DNA of 37,298 nucleotides from the NCBI RefSeq assembly GCF_019402665.1, contig NZ_VSST01000057.1:1-37298 (forward strand), written 5' to 3'. Positions 9,236 through 16,461 of the stretch are shown here, one piece after another. A program made the translations under genes and the position numbers. The notes under the pieces were generated by a model that was not told the DNA's origin, made no database searches, and was given only the letters and a program-made list of their open reading frames with translations. This DNA is from Bradyrhizobium canariense (lineage in GTDB: Bacteria; Pseudomonadota; Alphaproteobacteria; Rhizobiales; Xanthobacteraceae). The number at the start of each line of letters is the position of its first letter. Within the stretch, counting starts at the first letter, position 1.

Positions 9236-11911
9236 ATGCGGGTTGTCGCCGCCGTTCTGTTGCTTGTGTCCGCGCTCCACGCCGGCCTCTGGGGGGTCTT
9301 GCGTGACAAGGAACCCGCGCCCGACTTCAAGGGCTTGCTGCCCAGCGTCTCCTATGCGCCGTTCGAGGGCTCGGCTCACCCCGATATCGACAACATTCCG
9401 ACGGTGGAGAAAATCCGCGCCGACCTGAAGACGCTGTCGACGATGACGCGCGCGATCCGTCTCTATTCGTCCACGGGCGGCGTGGAACTGGTGCCGCCGA
9501 TCGCGGCCGAGTTCGGCCTCAAGGTCACCGTCGGCGCCTGGATCGACAAGGACAAGGATCGCAACGAGCGCGAGATCAAGGCCGCCATCGAGCTCGCCCG
9601 CAAGAACAGCAACGTCAACGGCGTCGTCGTCGGCAACGAGGTGATCTACCGCGGCGAGCAGAAGGTCGAAGACCTCATCGAGATGATCAAGAAGGTCAAG
9701 GGCGCGGTCCGCGTGCCCGTCACGACCGGTGAAATCTGGAACATCTGGCGCGACAATCCCGACCTCGGCTCCAATGTCGACTTCATCGCCGCCCACGTGC
9801 TGCCCTACTGGGAGAACTTCCGCTCGGACCAGGCGGTCGACCAGGCCGTCGACCGCTACAATCTGTTGCGCAACCTGTTCCCCGGCAAGCGCATCGTGAT
9901 CGCCGAATTTGGCTGGCCGAGCGCGGGTTACAATTTGCGCAACGCCGACCCCGGTCCGTTCCAGCAGGCACTGACCTTGCGCAACTTCGTCAGCCGCGCC
10001 GACGCCATCGGCATGGAATACAACATTGTCGAAGCCATCGATCAGCCCTGGAAATACTTCGAAGGCGGCGTCGGTCCGTACTGGGGCATCCTCAACGCCA
10101 GCCGCGAGCCGAAATTCGCATGGACCGGGCCGGTGGAGAATCCCGACTATTGGAAGCTGATGGGTGTGGCGCTCCTGGTCGGTATCCTGCTGTCGCTGCC
10201 GATCCTGCGGCTGCAGCAGCCGACGGCGAAGCAGGCGTTCCTGCTGTCGGCCACCGCCAACGGCGTCGGCGCCTGGGCCGCCACCGTGTTCGCGTTCTGG
10301 AACGGGCACTATTTCATCTTCGGCTCGGCCTTCGCGCTCACGCTCGGCATGATCCTGCTTGTTCCCCTTGTGCTGATCGCGATGGCGCGCATCGACGAGA
10401 TCGCCGCCGTCGCCTTCGGCCGGCCGCCGCAGCGCCTGCTCGCGAAGGACAAGCCAGTCGAGAACGTACCGGAGAATTACTTTCCAAAAGTCTCGATCCA
10501 CATCCCCGCTTATTTCGAGCCGGTCGAGATGCTCAAGCAGACGCTCGATGCGCTGTCGCGGCTGAACTATCCAAACTACGAATGCGTCGTCATCATCAAC
10601 AACACGCCGGACCCTGCGTTCTGGCAGCCGATCCAGGATCATTGCCGCGCGCTCGGTGAACGCTTCAAGTTCATCAACGCCGAGAAGGTGCAGGGCTTCA
10701 AGGCCGGTGCGCTGCGCATCGCGATGGACCGCACCGCCGTCGACGCCGAGATCATCGGCATCCTCGATGCCGACTACGTCGTCGATCCCGACTGGCTGAA
10801 GGACCTCGTGCCGGCGTTCGCCGATCCCAGTGTCGGCCTGGTGCAGGCGCCGCAGGAACATCGCGACGGCGATCTGTCGATCATGCACTACATCATGAAC
10901 GGCGAATATGCCGGCTTCTTCGACATCGGCATGGTCCAGCGCAACGAGACCAACGCCATCATCGTGCACGGCACGATGTGCCTGATCCGCCGCGCCGCGA
11001 TGGACATGGCCGGCGGCTGGTCGTCCGACACGATCTGCGAGGACAGCGACCTCGGCCTTTCGATTCAGCAGTTCGGCTGGACCACGCACTACACCAACCA
11101 CCGCTACGGCCAGGGCCTGCTGCCCGACACCTACGAGGCCTTCAAGAAGCAGCGTCACCGCTGGGCCTATGGCGGTCTCCAGATCGTCAAGAAGCACTGG
11201 CGGAACTTCCTGCCGGGACGGAGCCGGCTGACGCCCGACCAGAAGCGCGAATATGGCCTCGGCTGGCTGAACTGGCTGGGTGCCGAAAGCCTCGGCGTGG
11301 TCGTGGCACTGCTCAACCTCGTCTGGGTGCCGATCGTCGCCTTCGCCGACATCGCCATTCCCGACAAGATCCTGACGCTGCCGATCATCGGCGCCTTCAT
11401 CGTCTCGCTCGCGCACTTCTTGTCGATGTACCGCGCGCGCGTCGCGATCAAGCCCGGCCAGATGCTGGGTGCGATGATCGCCGCGATGAGCGTGCAGTGG
11501 ACAGTGTCCCGCGCCGTCGCGCAGGGACTGATCACCGAGCACATCGCGTTCGCGCGCACCTCCAAGGGCGGCCTGTCCAGGATGTCGATCGAGTTCCAGG
11601 CGTTCTGGGAGGCCGTGATCGGCGCCCTGCTCCTGATCGGCGCCGGCGTGCTGGTGGCCTCCAACAGCTATCGCCAGATCACCGAGATCTACATCTTCGC
11701 TGGCGTACTGGTGCTGCAGAGCCTGCCGTTCCTGGCTGCGGTCGCCATCGCCATCCTCGAGCTCAGCCGCATCAACTCGTTCCAGTTCTGGCGCGACAGC
11801 GCGATCCGCACCGCCGAGCTGATCGGCCTGCGCCCGGTCGCGCTGCCGACCCCCGCCGGCACGCCGCAGCAAGTGCCGGTGCCGAGCGAGGTCCGGCGGG
11901 AAGCGAACTGA
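9236..11911 (+). CDS. ndvB: Cyclic beta-glucan synthase, GH17-GT2 fusion (NdvB)
   Basis: NdvB polymerises UDP-glucose into the beta-(1,3) backbone of the periplasmic cyclic glucan of Bradyrhizobium. From the ATG at 9236 the protein has 891 residues. After an N-terminal anchor (3-22) comes a GH17 domain with catalytic Glu135 (VVGNEVIYRG) and Glu224 (IAEFGWPSAG). Membrane helices at about 305-385 lead into a cytoplasmic processive GT2 domain: DAD (511-513), QAPQEH (538-543), CEDSDLG (about 601-607) and QRHRW (639-643). Four or more further helices follow. An in-frame codon 21 positions upstream is rejected because the residues between are Pro/Gly/Arg-rich and would precede the anchor. The GH17 half is probably the transferase or ring-closing part, which is inference. 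Confidence 0.93.
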   Translation: MRVVAAVLLLVSALHAGLWGVLRDKEPAPDFKGLLPSVSYAPFEGSAHPDIDNIPTVEKIRADLKTLSTMTRAIRLYSSTGGVELVPPIAAEFGLKVTVGAWIDKDKDRNEREIKAAIELARKNSNVNGVVVGNEVIYRGEQKVEDLIEMIKKVKGAVRVPVTTGEIWNIWRDNPDLGSNVDFIAAHVLPYWENFRSDQAVDQAVDRYNLLRNLFPGKRIVIAEFGWPSAGYNLRNADPGPFQQALTLRNFVSRADAIGMEYNIVEAIDQPWKYFEGGVGPYWGILNASREPKFAWTGPVENPDYWKLMGVALLVGILLSLPILRLQQPTAKQAFLLSATANGVGAWAATVFAFWNGHYFIFGSAFALTLGMILLVPLVLIAMARIDEIAAVAFGRPPQRLLAKDKPVENVPENYFPKVSIHIPAYFEPVEMLKQTLDALSRLNYPNYECVVIINNTPDPAFWQPIQDHCRALGERFKFINAEKVQGFKAGALRIAMDRTAVDAEIIGILDADYVVDPDWLKDLVPAFADPSVGLVQAPQEHRDGDLSIMHYIMNGEYAGFFDIGMVQRNETNAIIVHGTMCLIRRAAMDMAGGWSSDTICEDSDLGLSIQQFGWTTHYTNHRYGQGLLPDTYEAFKKQRHRWAYGGLQIVKKHWRNFLPGRSRLTPDQKREYGLGWLNWLGAESLGVVVALLNLVWVPIVAFADIAIPDKILTLPIIGAFIVSLAHFLSMYRARVAIKPGQMLGAMIAAMSVQWTVSRAVAQGLITEHIAFARTSKGGLSRMSIEFQAFWEAVIGALLLIGAGVLVASNSYRQITEIYIFAGVLVLQSLPFLAAVAIAILELSRINSFQFWRDSAIRTAELIGLRPVALPTPAGTPQQVPVPSEVRREAN

Positions 11912-12068
11912 CGGGGCTCCGAACGCGGCATCCGGCCCATGGGCGGACGTCGCGGGTTCTTCGGCGTGGATGGCGGCCCGCCATCTCGGTTGAAAATCCC
12001 GGCTCAAGCATTGGAAACGGCGAGCGAATTCCCGCTGTTGCCTTCAACTTCGGCAGCCACCCGAGCTA

Positions 12069-12097
12069 TTGACCTCCGCGCCCCATCCCCCTACACA
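12069..12097 (+). promoter_or_regulatory. Possible sigma-70 promoter upstream of tRNA-Lys
   Basis: TTGACC and TACACA are separated by 17 bases. If used, transcription would start near 12104, leaving a leader of about 120 bases before the tRNA, and the palindrome at 12108-12175 would lie in that leader. No other gene lies close downstream. Confidence 0.35.
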
Positions 12098-12107
12098 GCG
12101 CGGGCCG

Positions 12108-12175
12108 AAAGCATGATCCGGAAACAGCCGGTTTTTCCGCAACGCTTGCGTCGATGTGGCGGCAAGACATGCTTT
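12108..12175. repeat. Nested palindromic element
   Basis: AAAGCATG (12108-12115) is matched by CATGCTTT (12168-12175). Inside, GGAAA (12120-12124) is matched by TTTCC (12134-12138). The motif GCATGATCCGGAAA is one I associate from memory with short dispersed palindromes between genes in Bradyrhizobium and relatives. Only one copy is present in this window, so repetition cannot be shown here. Confidence 0.4.
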
Positions 12176-12227
12176 TCCAAATGACCGAAGACGATGGCGA
12201 TCTCTTCAAAGCCATCAGCGGCCATGG

Positions 12228-12303
12228 GAGCGCGTAGCTCAGCCGGTAGAGCACGTGACTTTTAATCACGGGGTCCTGGGTTCGAGCCCCAGCGCGCTCA
12301 CCA
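12228..12303 (+). tRNA. tRNA-Lys (anticodon TTT)
   Basis: A full cloverleaf can be folded by eye. The acceptor GAGCGCG pairs with CGCGCTC, with discriminator A and an encoded CCA. The D arm is GCTC/GAGC. The anticodon stem CGTGA/TCACG encloses the loop CTTTTAA with anticodon TTT at 12261-12263. The T arm is CTGGG-TTCGAGC-CCCAG. The length is 76 bases with no intron. It marks the left edge of a run of small accessory genes, but I found no second copy of its 3' end within the window that could act as an attachment site. Confidence 0.97.
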
Positions 12304-12472
12304 ACAGATACTCCGCTTTAAAATTTTCGGTTTTATCGGAGCCTTGCTCATGCGGGGCGCATTCCGGGCCACTTGGACCCTTTTGCCGCCATAGGAAAAT
12401 AGGGCTGCCGAGCACGTGCAGCGTGCGCCTCCATCGTGCCACTATCGACTCCTTGATTCGGAGTGAGTCTAG

Positions 12473-13024
12473 ATGGCGAGTAGAAGCGTCGAGTTGGCCG
12501 TGTTCTGGCTGCCGCTCCTTGCGGGTATCCTACTTAGCGGGATTGCCGGCAGTGCTTGGTACGGCGGCGACAAAATTCCAGCAATTTGGATCGCTTTCTT
12601 CGGAGTGGTCTGTCTATTGCTGACCGCTGCTCTCCAAATACAAAACTTCGCGTATGCCAACCTGCTGCAACCAGAAATCGATATCGAAGCACCGACCCAA
12701 CGAACAATTTTGACGTGGAATCCGCCTACCAGCTTTTTCATCAACTCCCGTCCCGAGAACAAAGCGCCGCCCGGAAGAGACAGCTCCGAGTCCCCGGCGA
12801 TCATTTTCGAGAACAGGAGCAACGTCATCGGGCAGGACGCGTCCAATGTTGCGCCCGCTCAGCTCAATCAGCGCGTCGACACGATCTGGCGAATAGCCGG
12901 TGCGTCCGCGCTCAAAATTGGTCGTGAAGGCGCACATCTGATCTTCCAGCACCGCGAACCCGCCAACGTGATAAACCTGCACTTAGGAAACGTGCGGCGG
13001 GGGCGGTGGTTGGTTCTTGCCTGA
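12473..13024 (+). CDS. Two-helix membrane protein, hypothetical
   Basis: This 183-residue protein of unknown function has two N-terminal membrane helices (about 7-28 and 36-56). A polar domain of about 125 residues follows, starting at LLQPEIDIEAPTQRT. The last 15 residues (ending GRWLVLA) look less protein-like, so the C-terminus may be altered by a frameshift or truncation. The ATG follows a weak GGAG. It is the first gene after tRNA-Lys. Base composition here is somewhat lower in GC than in the ndv genes, which fits an acquired segment. Confidence 0.55.
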   Translation: MASRSVELAVFWLPLLAGILLSGIAGSAWYGGDKIPAIWIAFFGVVCLLLTAALQIQNFAYANLLQPEIDIEAPTQRTILTWNPPTSFFINSRPENKAPPGRDSSESPAIIFENRSNVIGQDASNVAPAQLNQRVDTIWRIAGASALKIGREGAHLIFQHREPANVINLHLGNVRRGRWLVLA

Positions 13025-13054
13025 ACCACGCCAATTCATAGCGTTTAGCTCCTT

Positions 13055-13186
13055 TTAGCCGCCGGCAGTCAATGTCCAGCCATCACGCTCATTGCGTATC
13101 AGCTTTTGCTGTTCGAGCTTCTGCGCCAGACGGTACACGTCCAATTTCCGATAGTCCCCGGTACTCCACCGGACATGCGCAGCCGT
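13055..13186 (-). pseudogene. Remnant or very small gene on the minus strand
   Basis: Between two in-frame stops this strand reads 43 codons with a clearly protein-like end: GDYRKLDVYRLAQKLEQQ followed by KLIRNERDGWTLTAGG and TAA. The pattern of a Lys/Arg/Leu helix and a short beta turn resembles the end of a small winged-helix-like protein. The only start options are a TTG at 13144 (29 residues, with GGGGA about 10 bases upstream) and a GTG two codons later. It is either a very short gene or the 3' piece of a broken one. It is antisense to the region just before the zinc-ribbon gene at 13226. Confidence 0.4.
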
Positions 13187-13225
13187 CTAAAGGGAACTAC
13201 CCTGCCGGCTTTTGGACCATTTCGG

Positions 13226-13390
13226 ATGACGCGCAGCAAGGAGCGGGGCAGCCCACCGATCCTCATTTGCCGCAAATGCAGGGGGCGAATGGACTACCTC
13301 GCGACGCTGCCTGCGATTGTGAACCTACCGGCAGTGTATGCTTACAGGTGCCTCCCCTGCCTGAGAGTTGACACCGTCGCTCTGGAGTAG
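13226..13390 (+). CDS. Small zinc-ribbon protein
   Basis: This 54-residue protein has two CXXC pairs, C15-C18 (ICRKCRGRMDY) and C42-C45 (YRCLPCLRV), spaced as in a zinc ribbon. Its function is unknown. The frame is open from 13106, but the codons before 13226 overlap a better-looking reading frame on the other strand, so the ATG at 13226 is chosen. No clear ribosome site is visible. It lies on the same strand as a second zinc-ribbon gene at 13499. Confidence 0.55.
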   Translation: MTRSKERGSPPILICRKCRGRMDYLATLPAIVNLPAVYAYRCLPCLRVDTVALE

Positions 13391-13498
13391 CCCGCATCGA
13401 GCGCCGAGGCTTATCCACACCCACGACCCGCAGTAGCTCGCCGCCGACCGACGCCCCTACCAATCGATAATTTGCAGCCTGCATCGAGGCGCGTTTTG

Positions 13499-13768
13499 AT
13501 GGGGCATGCCTCGCTCCGCCGTCATAGCGCCACTCATTTCAGTCGCCGCCCGGTCAAGATCACTTTCGGCGAGCTGCGCGAGATGGGCATAAGCGGCGTC
13601 ATGGTCTGGTGCCACTGCGGCCATCACGTCGCGGTCAGCGCCGATCGCTGGCCCGACGAACTGCGGCTTTCTGATCTTGAACGGCGGTTTATCTGCCAAG
13701 TCTGCGGTAGTCGCGGCGCCGATGTGCGGCCTGACTTCGCCCCTCCCAAAATGGGCACCAACGTATGA
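13499..13768 (+). CDS. Small zinc-ribbon protein
   Basis: This 89-residue protein has the core ITFGELREMGISGVMVWCHC with C38, C40, C66 and C69 (FICQVCGSRGADVRPDF), which could bind one zinc ion. I recall similar ITFGELREMG proteins as common in Bradyrhizobium, without a known function. The ATG at 13499 has GAGG about 10 bases upstream; an in-frame TTG at 13472 is a weaker option. A strong hairpin begins directly at its stop codon. Confidence 0.7.
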   Translation: MGHASLRRHSATHFSRRPVKITFGELREMGISGVMVWCHCGHHVAVSADRWPDELRLSDLERRFICQVCGSRGADVRPDFAPPKMGTNV

Positions 13769-13802
13769 GGCCCGCCAGGCTTAGCCGGCGGGCCCTTTGA
13801 TG
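13769..13802. terminator. Bidirectional hairpin terminator
   Basis: GGCCCGCC and GGCGGGCC form an 8-bp GC stem around a 10-base loop, starting just after the stop of the plus-strand zinc-ribbon gene and ending just before the stop of the minus-strand gene at 13805. The U tracts are weak on both sides, but the position between converging genes supports a terminator role. Confidence 0.65.
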
Positions 13803-13804
13803 GC

Positions 13805-13981
13805 TCACTGAGGAGGCTTCTTCGTTGCGGTCGGTGGCTTCGCTGTGCCACTGCTGGGGGTATCATAATGCGCCGAGTTACGTCCGCCCCCAGGCTTCCC
13901 ATTCATTTTGCCCGCCGATGTTGGAGACGTCATAAAGCCGGCGGCGATCATCGCGCCGCCGAACGCAACAATCACAAACAA
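13805..13981 (-). CDS. Small single-helix membrane protein
   Basis: This 58-codon frame starts at TTG (13981), or GTG two codons later. It begins with a hydrophobic helix (LFVIVAFGGAMIAAGF), followed by a polar Gly/Lys/Pro-rich tail (SAGKMNGKPGGGRN, ending ATKKPPQ). The switch from a clean membrane helix to a basic low-complexity tail looks like a real small membrane protein. The frame is open for about 20 more residues upstream without a standard start. AAGAG lies about 9 bases before the TTG. Its stop lies against the shared hairpin at 13769-13802. Function is unknown. Confidence 0.5.
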   Translation of the reverse strand: MFVIVAFGGAMIAAGFMTSPTSAGKMNGKPGGGRNSAHYDTPSSGTAKPPTATKKPPQ

Positions 13982-14332
13982 AGCAGTAGCTCTTACGATT
14001 TCGGCGCGTTCTCCGGCCTGTCGTTCCCCCGTGTAGGCCGGGACTTCGCCTCCTGCCAGTGGAGTGAACCTTTATGTAGCCGGCTCAGACAAATGAATGT
14101 CCGGGATTTTGCTGATCCCTCTCGGGGCTGGAACGCCGCCGCCTGCGCTTCATTTCAAGCGGGCGGCGTTTTCATGAGGAAAGCCTATGGTACGCGCGCA
14201 CCCCCAGCTTTGGTGCGGAATTCAGTATCTATTCTGACTGAACAAGCGCCTAGTCATTCGATCACCGGCCCATCACGGCATCTATCGGTGACTGAGAGCT
14301 GCTCGTGCTCCCGCCCTACGCGGAGCCACCCT
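13982..14332. other. Intergenic stretch with an internal hairpin
   Basis: No convincing coding region is seen in these 351 bases. A frame is open on the plus strand, but its residues look random. The stretch holds the strong hairpin at 14132-14173, which has no clear gene directly upstream of it. Confidence 0.5.
14132..14173 (+). terminator. Intrinsic terminator
   Basis: AACGCCGCC (14132-14140) pairs with GGCGGCGTT (14162-14170). Inside, CGCTT pairs with AAGCG around CATTTC, with a five-base bulge on the 5' arm. TTTTC follows. The stem is strong and faces the plus strand, although no clear plus-strand gene ends just before it, so a small RNA or a lost gene may have lain upstream. Confidence 0.6.
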
Positions 14333-14527
14333 ATGCCAACCAGAAAAAAACAAACCATTCCCCTGACAACGCGACTTGCTCAATTGGCGGAGGAAGCCCG
14401 CCGCCGCGCCGAGGCGGCTCCGCTCGGAGCGAAGCGCGAAACTCTCCTGAAAGCGGCGCGCATAAGCGAAACCGCCCTCCAGCTCCAGCAATGGATTAGC
14501 TCACCTGGATTGAGAGCACCGAGCTAA
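14333..14527 (+). CDS. Small hypothetical protein, helical
   Basis: This 64-residue protein is predicted mostly helical: LTTRLAQLAEEARRRAEAAP, then KRETLLKAARISETA and a SSPGLRAPS end. I recall closely similar small proteins in many Bradyrhizobium genomes, with no known function. The frame is open from 13868, but the upstream codons look random and span a terminator. The ATG at 14333 has GGAG about 7 bases upstream. A strong intrinsic terminator follows. Confidence 0.7.
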   Translation: MPTRKKQTIPLTTRLAQLAEEARRRAEAAPLGAKRETLLKAARISETALQLQQWISSPGLRAPS

Positions 14528-14534
14528 CGGGAAG

Positions 14535-14563
14535 GGCCGCCCGGTGGGCGGCCTCTTTTCTTT
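14535..14563 (+). terminator. Intrinsic terminator
   Basis: GGCCGCCC and GGGCGGCC form a perfect 8-bp stem with a 3-base loop, followed by TCTTTTCTTT. It ends the small gene at 14333-14527. Confidence 0.85.
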
Positions 14564-14668
14564 GCCTCACTGTGACGGCTTGGCTGGCCCCCGACCCGCC
14601 AAGGCGCACGGCCGACGGCCGGAACGATCCGCCAGCAGCGCAATTGCTCCCTGAGTAGGAGTTGCGTC

Positions 14669-15028
14669 ATGCGTCATGCGCCGTCGATCGTGCCGCTGGA
14701 TAGGCTCGACCGGGAGATTTACCTTGTGCTGGAAGACTTGGGCGCGCGCGCCGGCTGCTCCTGGCGGGAGACCGACGAGCAGGACACCGACGTCGAGGCC
14801 ATCATCCGCGACCTGCTCTCCGGGCAGTACGCCTATCCGGTCCATATCGTCGCCTTCAACGCGATCGAGGGCCGGGCTCGCGATGCGACCAGCGAGATCG
14901 CTGACGAGCTGGCCGAGCGCGTCACAGGGCGCGCCGAGATCACGCCGGCCTTGCAGGCCTTCATCCGGGCCAATGCTTCCCGACCGTTTGCTGTACAACT
15001 GGCGCTCCCTCTACGGGGCGCCGCCTGA
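14669..15028 (+). CDS. Hypothetical soluble protein
   Basis: This 119-residue acidic protein has no recognised domain. The ATG at 14669 has TAGGAG with about 8 bases between. It reads PLDREIYLVLEDLG-like near the start, then WRETDEQDTD, IIRDLLSGQY, VAFNAIEG and a helical ADELAERV segment, and ends QLALPLRGAA. I recall this as a recurrent family of small Bradyrhizobium proteins of unknown function. An antisense frame of 143 codons overlaps it but lacks a comparable start or composition. Confidence 0.75.
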   Translation: MRHAPSIVPLDRLDREIYLVLEDLGARAGCSWRETDEQDTDVEAIIRDLLSGQYAYPVHIVAFNAIEGRARDATSEIADELAERVTGRAEITPALQAFIRANASRPFAVQLALPLRGAA

Positions 15029-15125
15029 CTTCAAATCTGTGATCGACATGTTGCGTGGGGACTGCGGTGACAGTGATCAAGCAGGCACAGTTATCGGAAG
15101 TTCGCCCTTCCCCTCCGCCTGATTT

Positions 15126-15137
15126 TTTGGTACCAAA
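15126..15137. promoter_or_regulatory. Palindromic operator candidate before the ribbon-helix-helix gene
   Basis: TTTGGTACCAAA is a perfect 12-bp palindrome ending four bases before the ATG of the next gene. Autoregulation by ribbon-helix-helix proteins through such sites is common, so this may be the operator of the downstream gene. That is inference from position and symmetry. Confidence 0.4.
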
Positions 15138-15141
15138 TAAA

Positions 15142-15525
15142 ATGAAACCAGCAAAAAAGATTCGTGCCAAAAAGCATCGCGGCCGCCCCGCTACTGGTCA
15201 GGGCGTCCAGATCGGCACGCGCTGGCCGGAGGCGACTGTCGTTCAGATCGACGCATGGGCGTCGCGGCAGGAAGACACTCCGGCTCGCTCTGAATCCATC
15301 CGTCGGCTGGTCGATATTGGCTTGGGCAAACCCGCCCCCGCCCTCGCGGTTACGTCTGCCGCCAAGGCCTCGTCCGAGCGGGCTCGGGAAATGGCGGGTA
15401 AAGCGATCGACAAGCTCAAAGACAACAAAGCGAGCCCGGATGACCAGGCCAGCCGCAAGCGGCGGCTCGTCAAGGGACCCGAGGAATTCCAGAACGTTCG
15501 ACGCGATCGGCCAAATCGAAAATGA
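15142..15525 (+). CDS. Ribbon-helix-helix-like DNA-binding protein
   Basis: This 127-residue protein has a basic N-terminus (KKIRAKKHRGRPATGQ). A short beta strand (VQIGTRW) and two helices (EATVVQIDAWASRQED and SESIRRLVDIGLG) follow, the CopG/MetJ-type ribbon-helix-helix layout at about residues 20-66. The C-terminal half is a charged helix ending SRKRRLVKGPEEFQNVRRD. I recall this fused tail from other Bradyrhizobium proteins. It is likely a dimeric regulator. No toxin partner gene is adjacent. A palindrome lies just before the ATG. No ribosome site is evident. Confidence 0.7.
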   Translation: MKPAKKIRAKKHRGRPATGQGVQIGTRWPEATVVQIDAWASRQEDTPARSESIRRLVDIGLGKPAPALAVTSAAKASSERAREMAGKAIDKLKDNKASPDDQASRKRRLVKGPEEFQNVRRDRPNRK

Positions 15526-15572
15526 TTTGACCGGCGCCCGCTTGGTCAATCTCGCCTCAAGGCAAAAAGCAA

Positions 15573-15764
15573 ATGATCAAACCCAAACGGTCGGCCGAGC
15601 AACAAATCGCGGACGAAGCCGATCGAAGGACCCTCAATCCGATAGCATCGAGACAGACAATAGCGGACAGTCAAGCCACTCCGGAGTTTCAGGAAAACCT
15701 CAAACGCCTGAAGTCCGAGCGGCTGGAGCGTGAGGCTCGACTGAATCCGAAGCGCAAGGTCTGA
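15573..15764 (+). CDS. Small charged hypothetical protein
   Basis: This 63-residue, highly charged and probably helical protein reads KRSAEQQIADEADRR at the start and ends LKSERLEREARLNPKRKV. I recall similar short proteins in Bradyrhizobium, without known function. AAGG upstream is a weak ribosome site. It follows the ribbon-helix-helix gene by 47 bp and could share its transcript. Confidence 0.6.
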   Translation: MIKPKRSAEQQIADEADRRTLNPIASRQTIADSQATPEFQENLKRLKSERLEREARLNPKRKV

Positions 15765-15851
15765 TTTGAGCTTGTCGACCTTTCGCCTCGCCTGGTTGGG
15801 CCGGTCAGGCCAACGGGCCGCGTTGGATGGAGGGTGCAGAAGGTCGTGGAA

Positions 15852-16016
15852 ATGTTGAATCGACGGTGGATGATCTTCCTGCTGGTTTCCGTGGTGATCG
15901 TTTGCTCGATCTTCGCAGGCGCTCGGTACTATCTCAGCAAATGCCATGGCATGGATGCGTGCGCGGCCGCCGAAGCCGAGAGCCATGAGCGAGACAAGCC
16001 GGCCGAGCCACAATAG
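15852..16016 (+). CDS. Small single-helix membrane protein
   Basis: From the ATG at 15852 this is a 54-residue protein with one membrane helix (WMIFLLVSVVIVCSIFAGA) followed by a short polar tail with two Cys. A GTG at 15834 would add six residues. GTGGAA just upstream is a weak ribosome site. Function is unknown. Confidence 0.5.
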   Translation: MLNRRWMIFLLVSVVIVCSIFAGARYYLSKCHGMDACAAAEAESHERDKPAEPQ

Positions 16017-16096
16017 TTTTCGGATAAAAGCCCGCTGCGAAGACGGACGACCCCAACGGCGAGCTCGCGAATGAAAGTCAGGACCGCGACGACGGA

Positions 16097-16303
16097 CTAC
16101 ACCACGCCGCCGAAGTCGATGCCTTCCTTGGCAAGCGCCTCAGCTTCCTCGGCGGACGTTGTCGGCTTCGTATCGAGGTAGGGGCGCTCGGACGCTGGCA
16201 AAATCGTGCGGAGGTTCTGGCCGTCTGTCCGCGTGATGCGAGCAACCCAGCGCTTGGGCCCGTGCTCAAGCCGTTCGATATGGTACTGCTTGTACGTAAT
16301 CAT
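16097..16303 (-). CDS. Small hypothetical protein
   Basis: This 68-residue protein reads MITYKQYHIERLEHGPKRWV, then RITRTDG, ILPASERPYLDTKPT and AEEAEALAKEGID. The N-terminal beta strands and C-terminal helix suggest a small alpha/beta fold. I recall this family as multi-copy in Bradyrhizobium, function unknown. The ATG at 16303 is preferred over an ATG five codons upstream because the homologues I recall begin at MITY. Confidence 0.7.
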   Translation of the reverse strand: MITYKQYHIERLEHGPKRWVARITRTDGQNLRTILPASERPYLDTKPTTSAEEAEALAKEGIDFGGVV

Positions 16304-16461
16304 GACCGTCGGACGCAACTGACGCTGACACAGGCTTTATTCTATCCAACCAGGCATCGCCGCACAACGGCCGCTTAAACTGGGTTAGGGCCCGCCAGCC
16401 CGTCAACGCGAACCCGGCCGCGATGGCGCACACAGCCCCAGATGATTTGCCTGACCTACCT

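Larger units (their letters stand above)
11912..12227. other. Intergenic stretch between ndvB and tRNA-Lys
   Basis: No coding region is supported in these 316 bases. It holds a promoter-like pair (12069-12097) and a nested palindromic element (12108-12175), both listed separately. Confidence 0.6.

Noticed and set aside
9227..12007. A 926-codon antisense frame across ndvB
   Set aside because: It is the complement of a gene with clear catalytic motifs. The translated product is low-complexity and rich in Asp, His, Arg and Gln.
13263..13484. A minus-strand frame starting MQAANYRLVGASVGG
   Set aside because: The first 35 residues look partly protein-like, but it runs antisense through a zinc-ribbon gene with two clear Cys pairs and has no support beyond that.
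16240..16430. A minus-strand hydrophobic stretch (AIAAGFALTGWRALTQF) between two minus-strand genes
   Set aside because: The frame runs into the downstream gene in a different phase on the same strand and has only a GTG start inside the hydrophobic part. It may be a remnant but is too weak to list.
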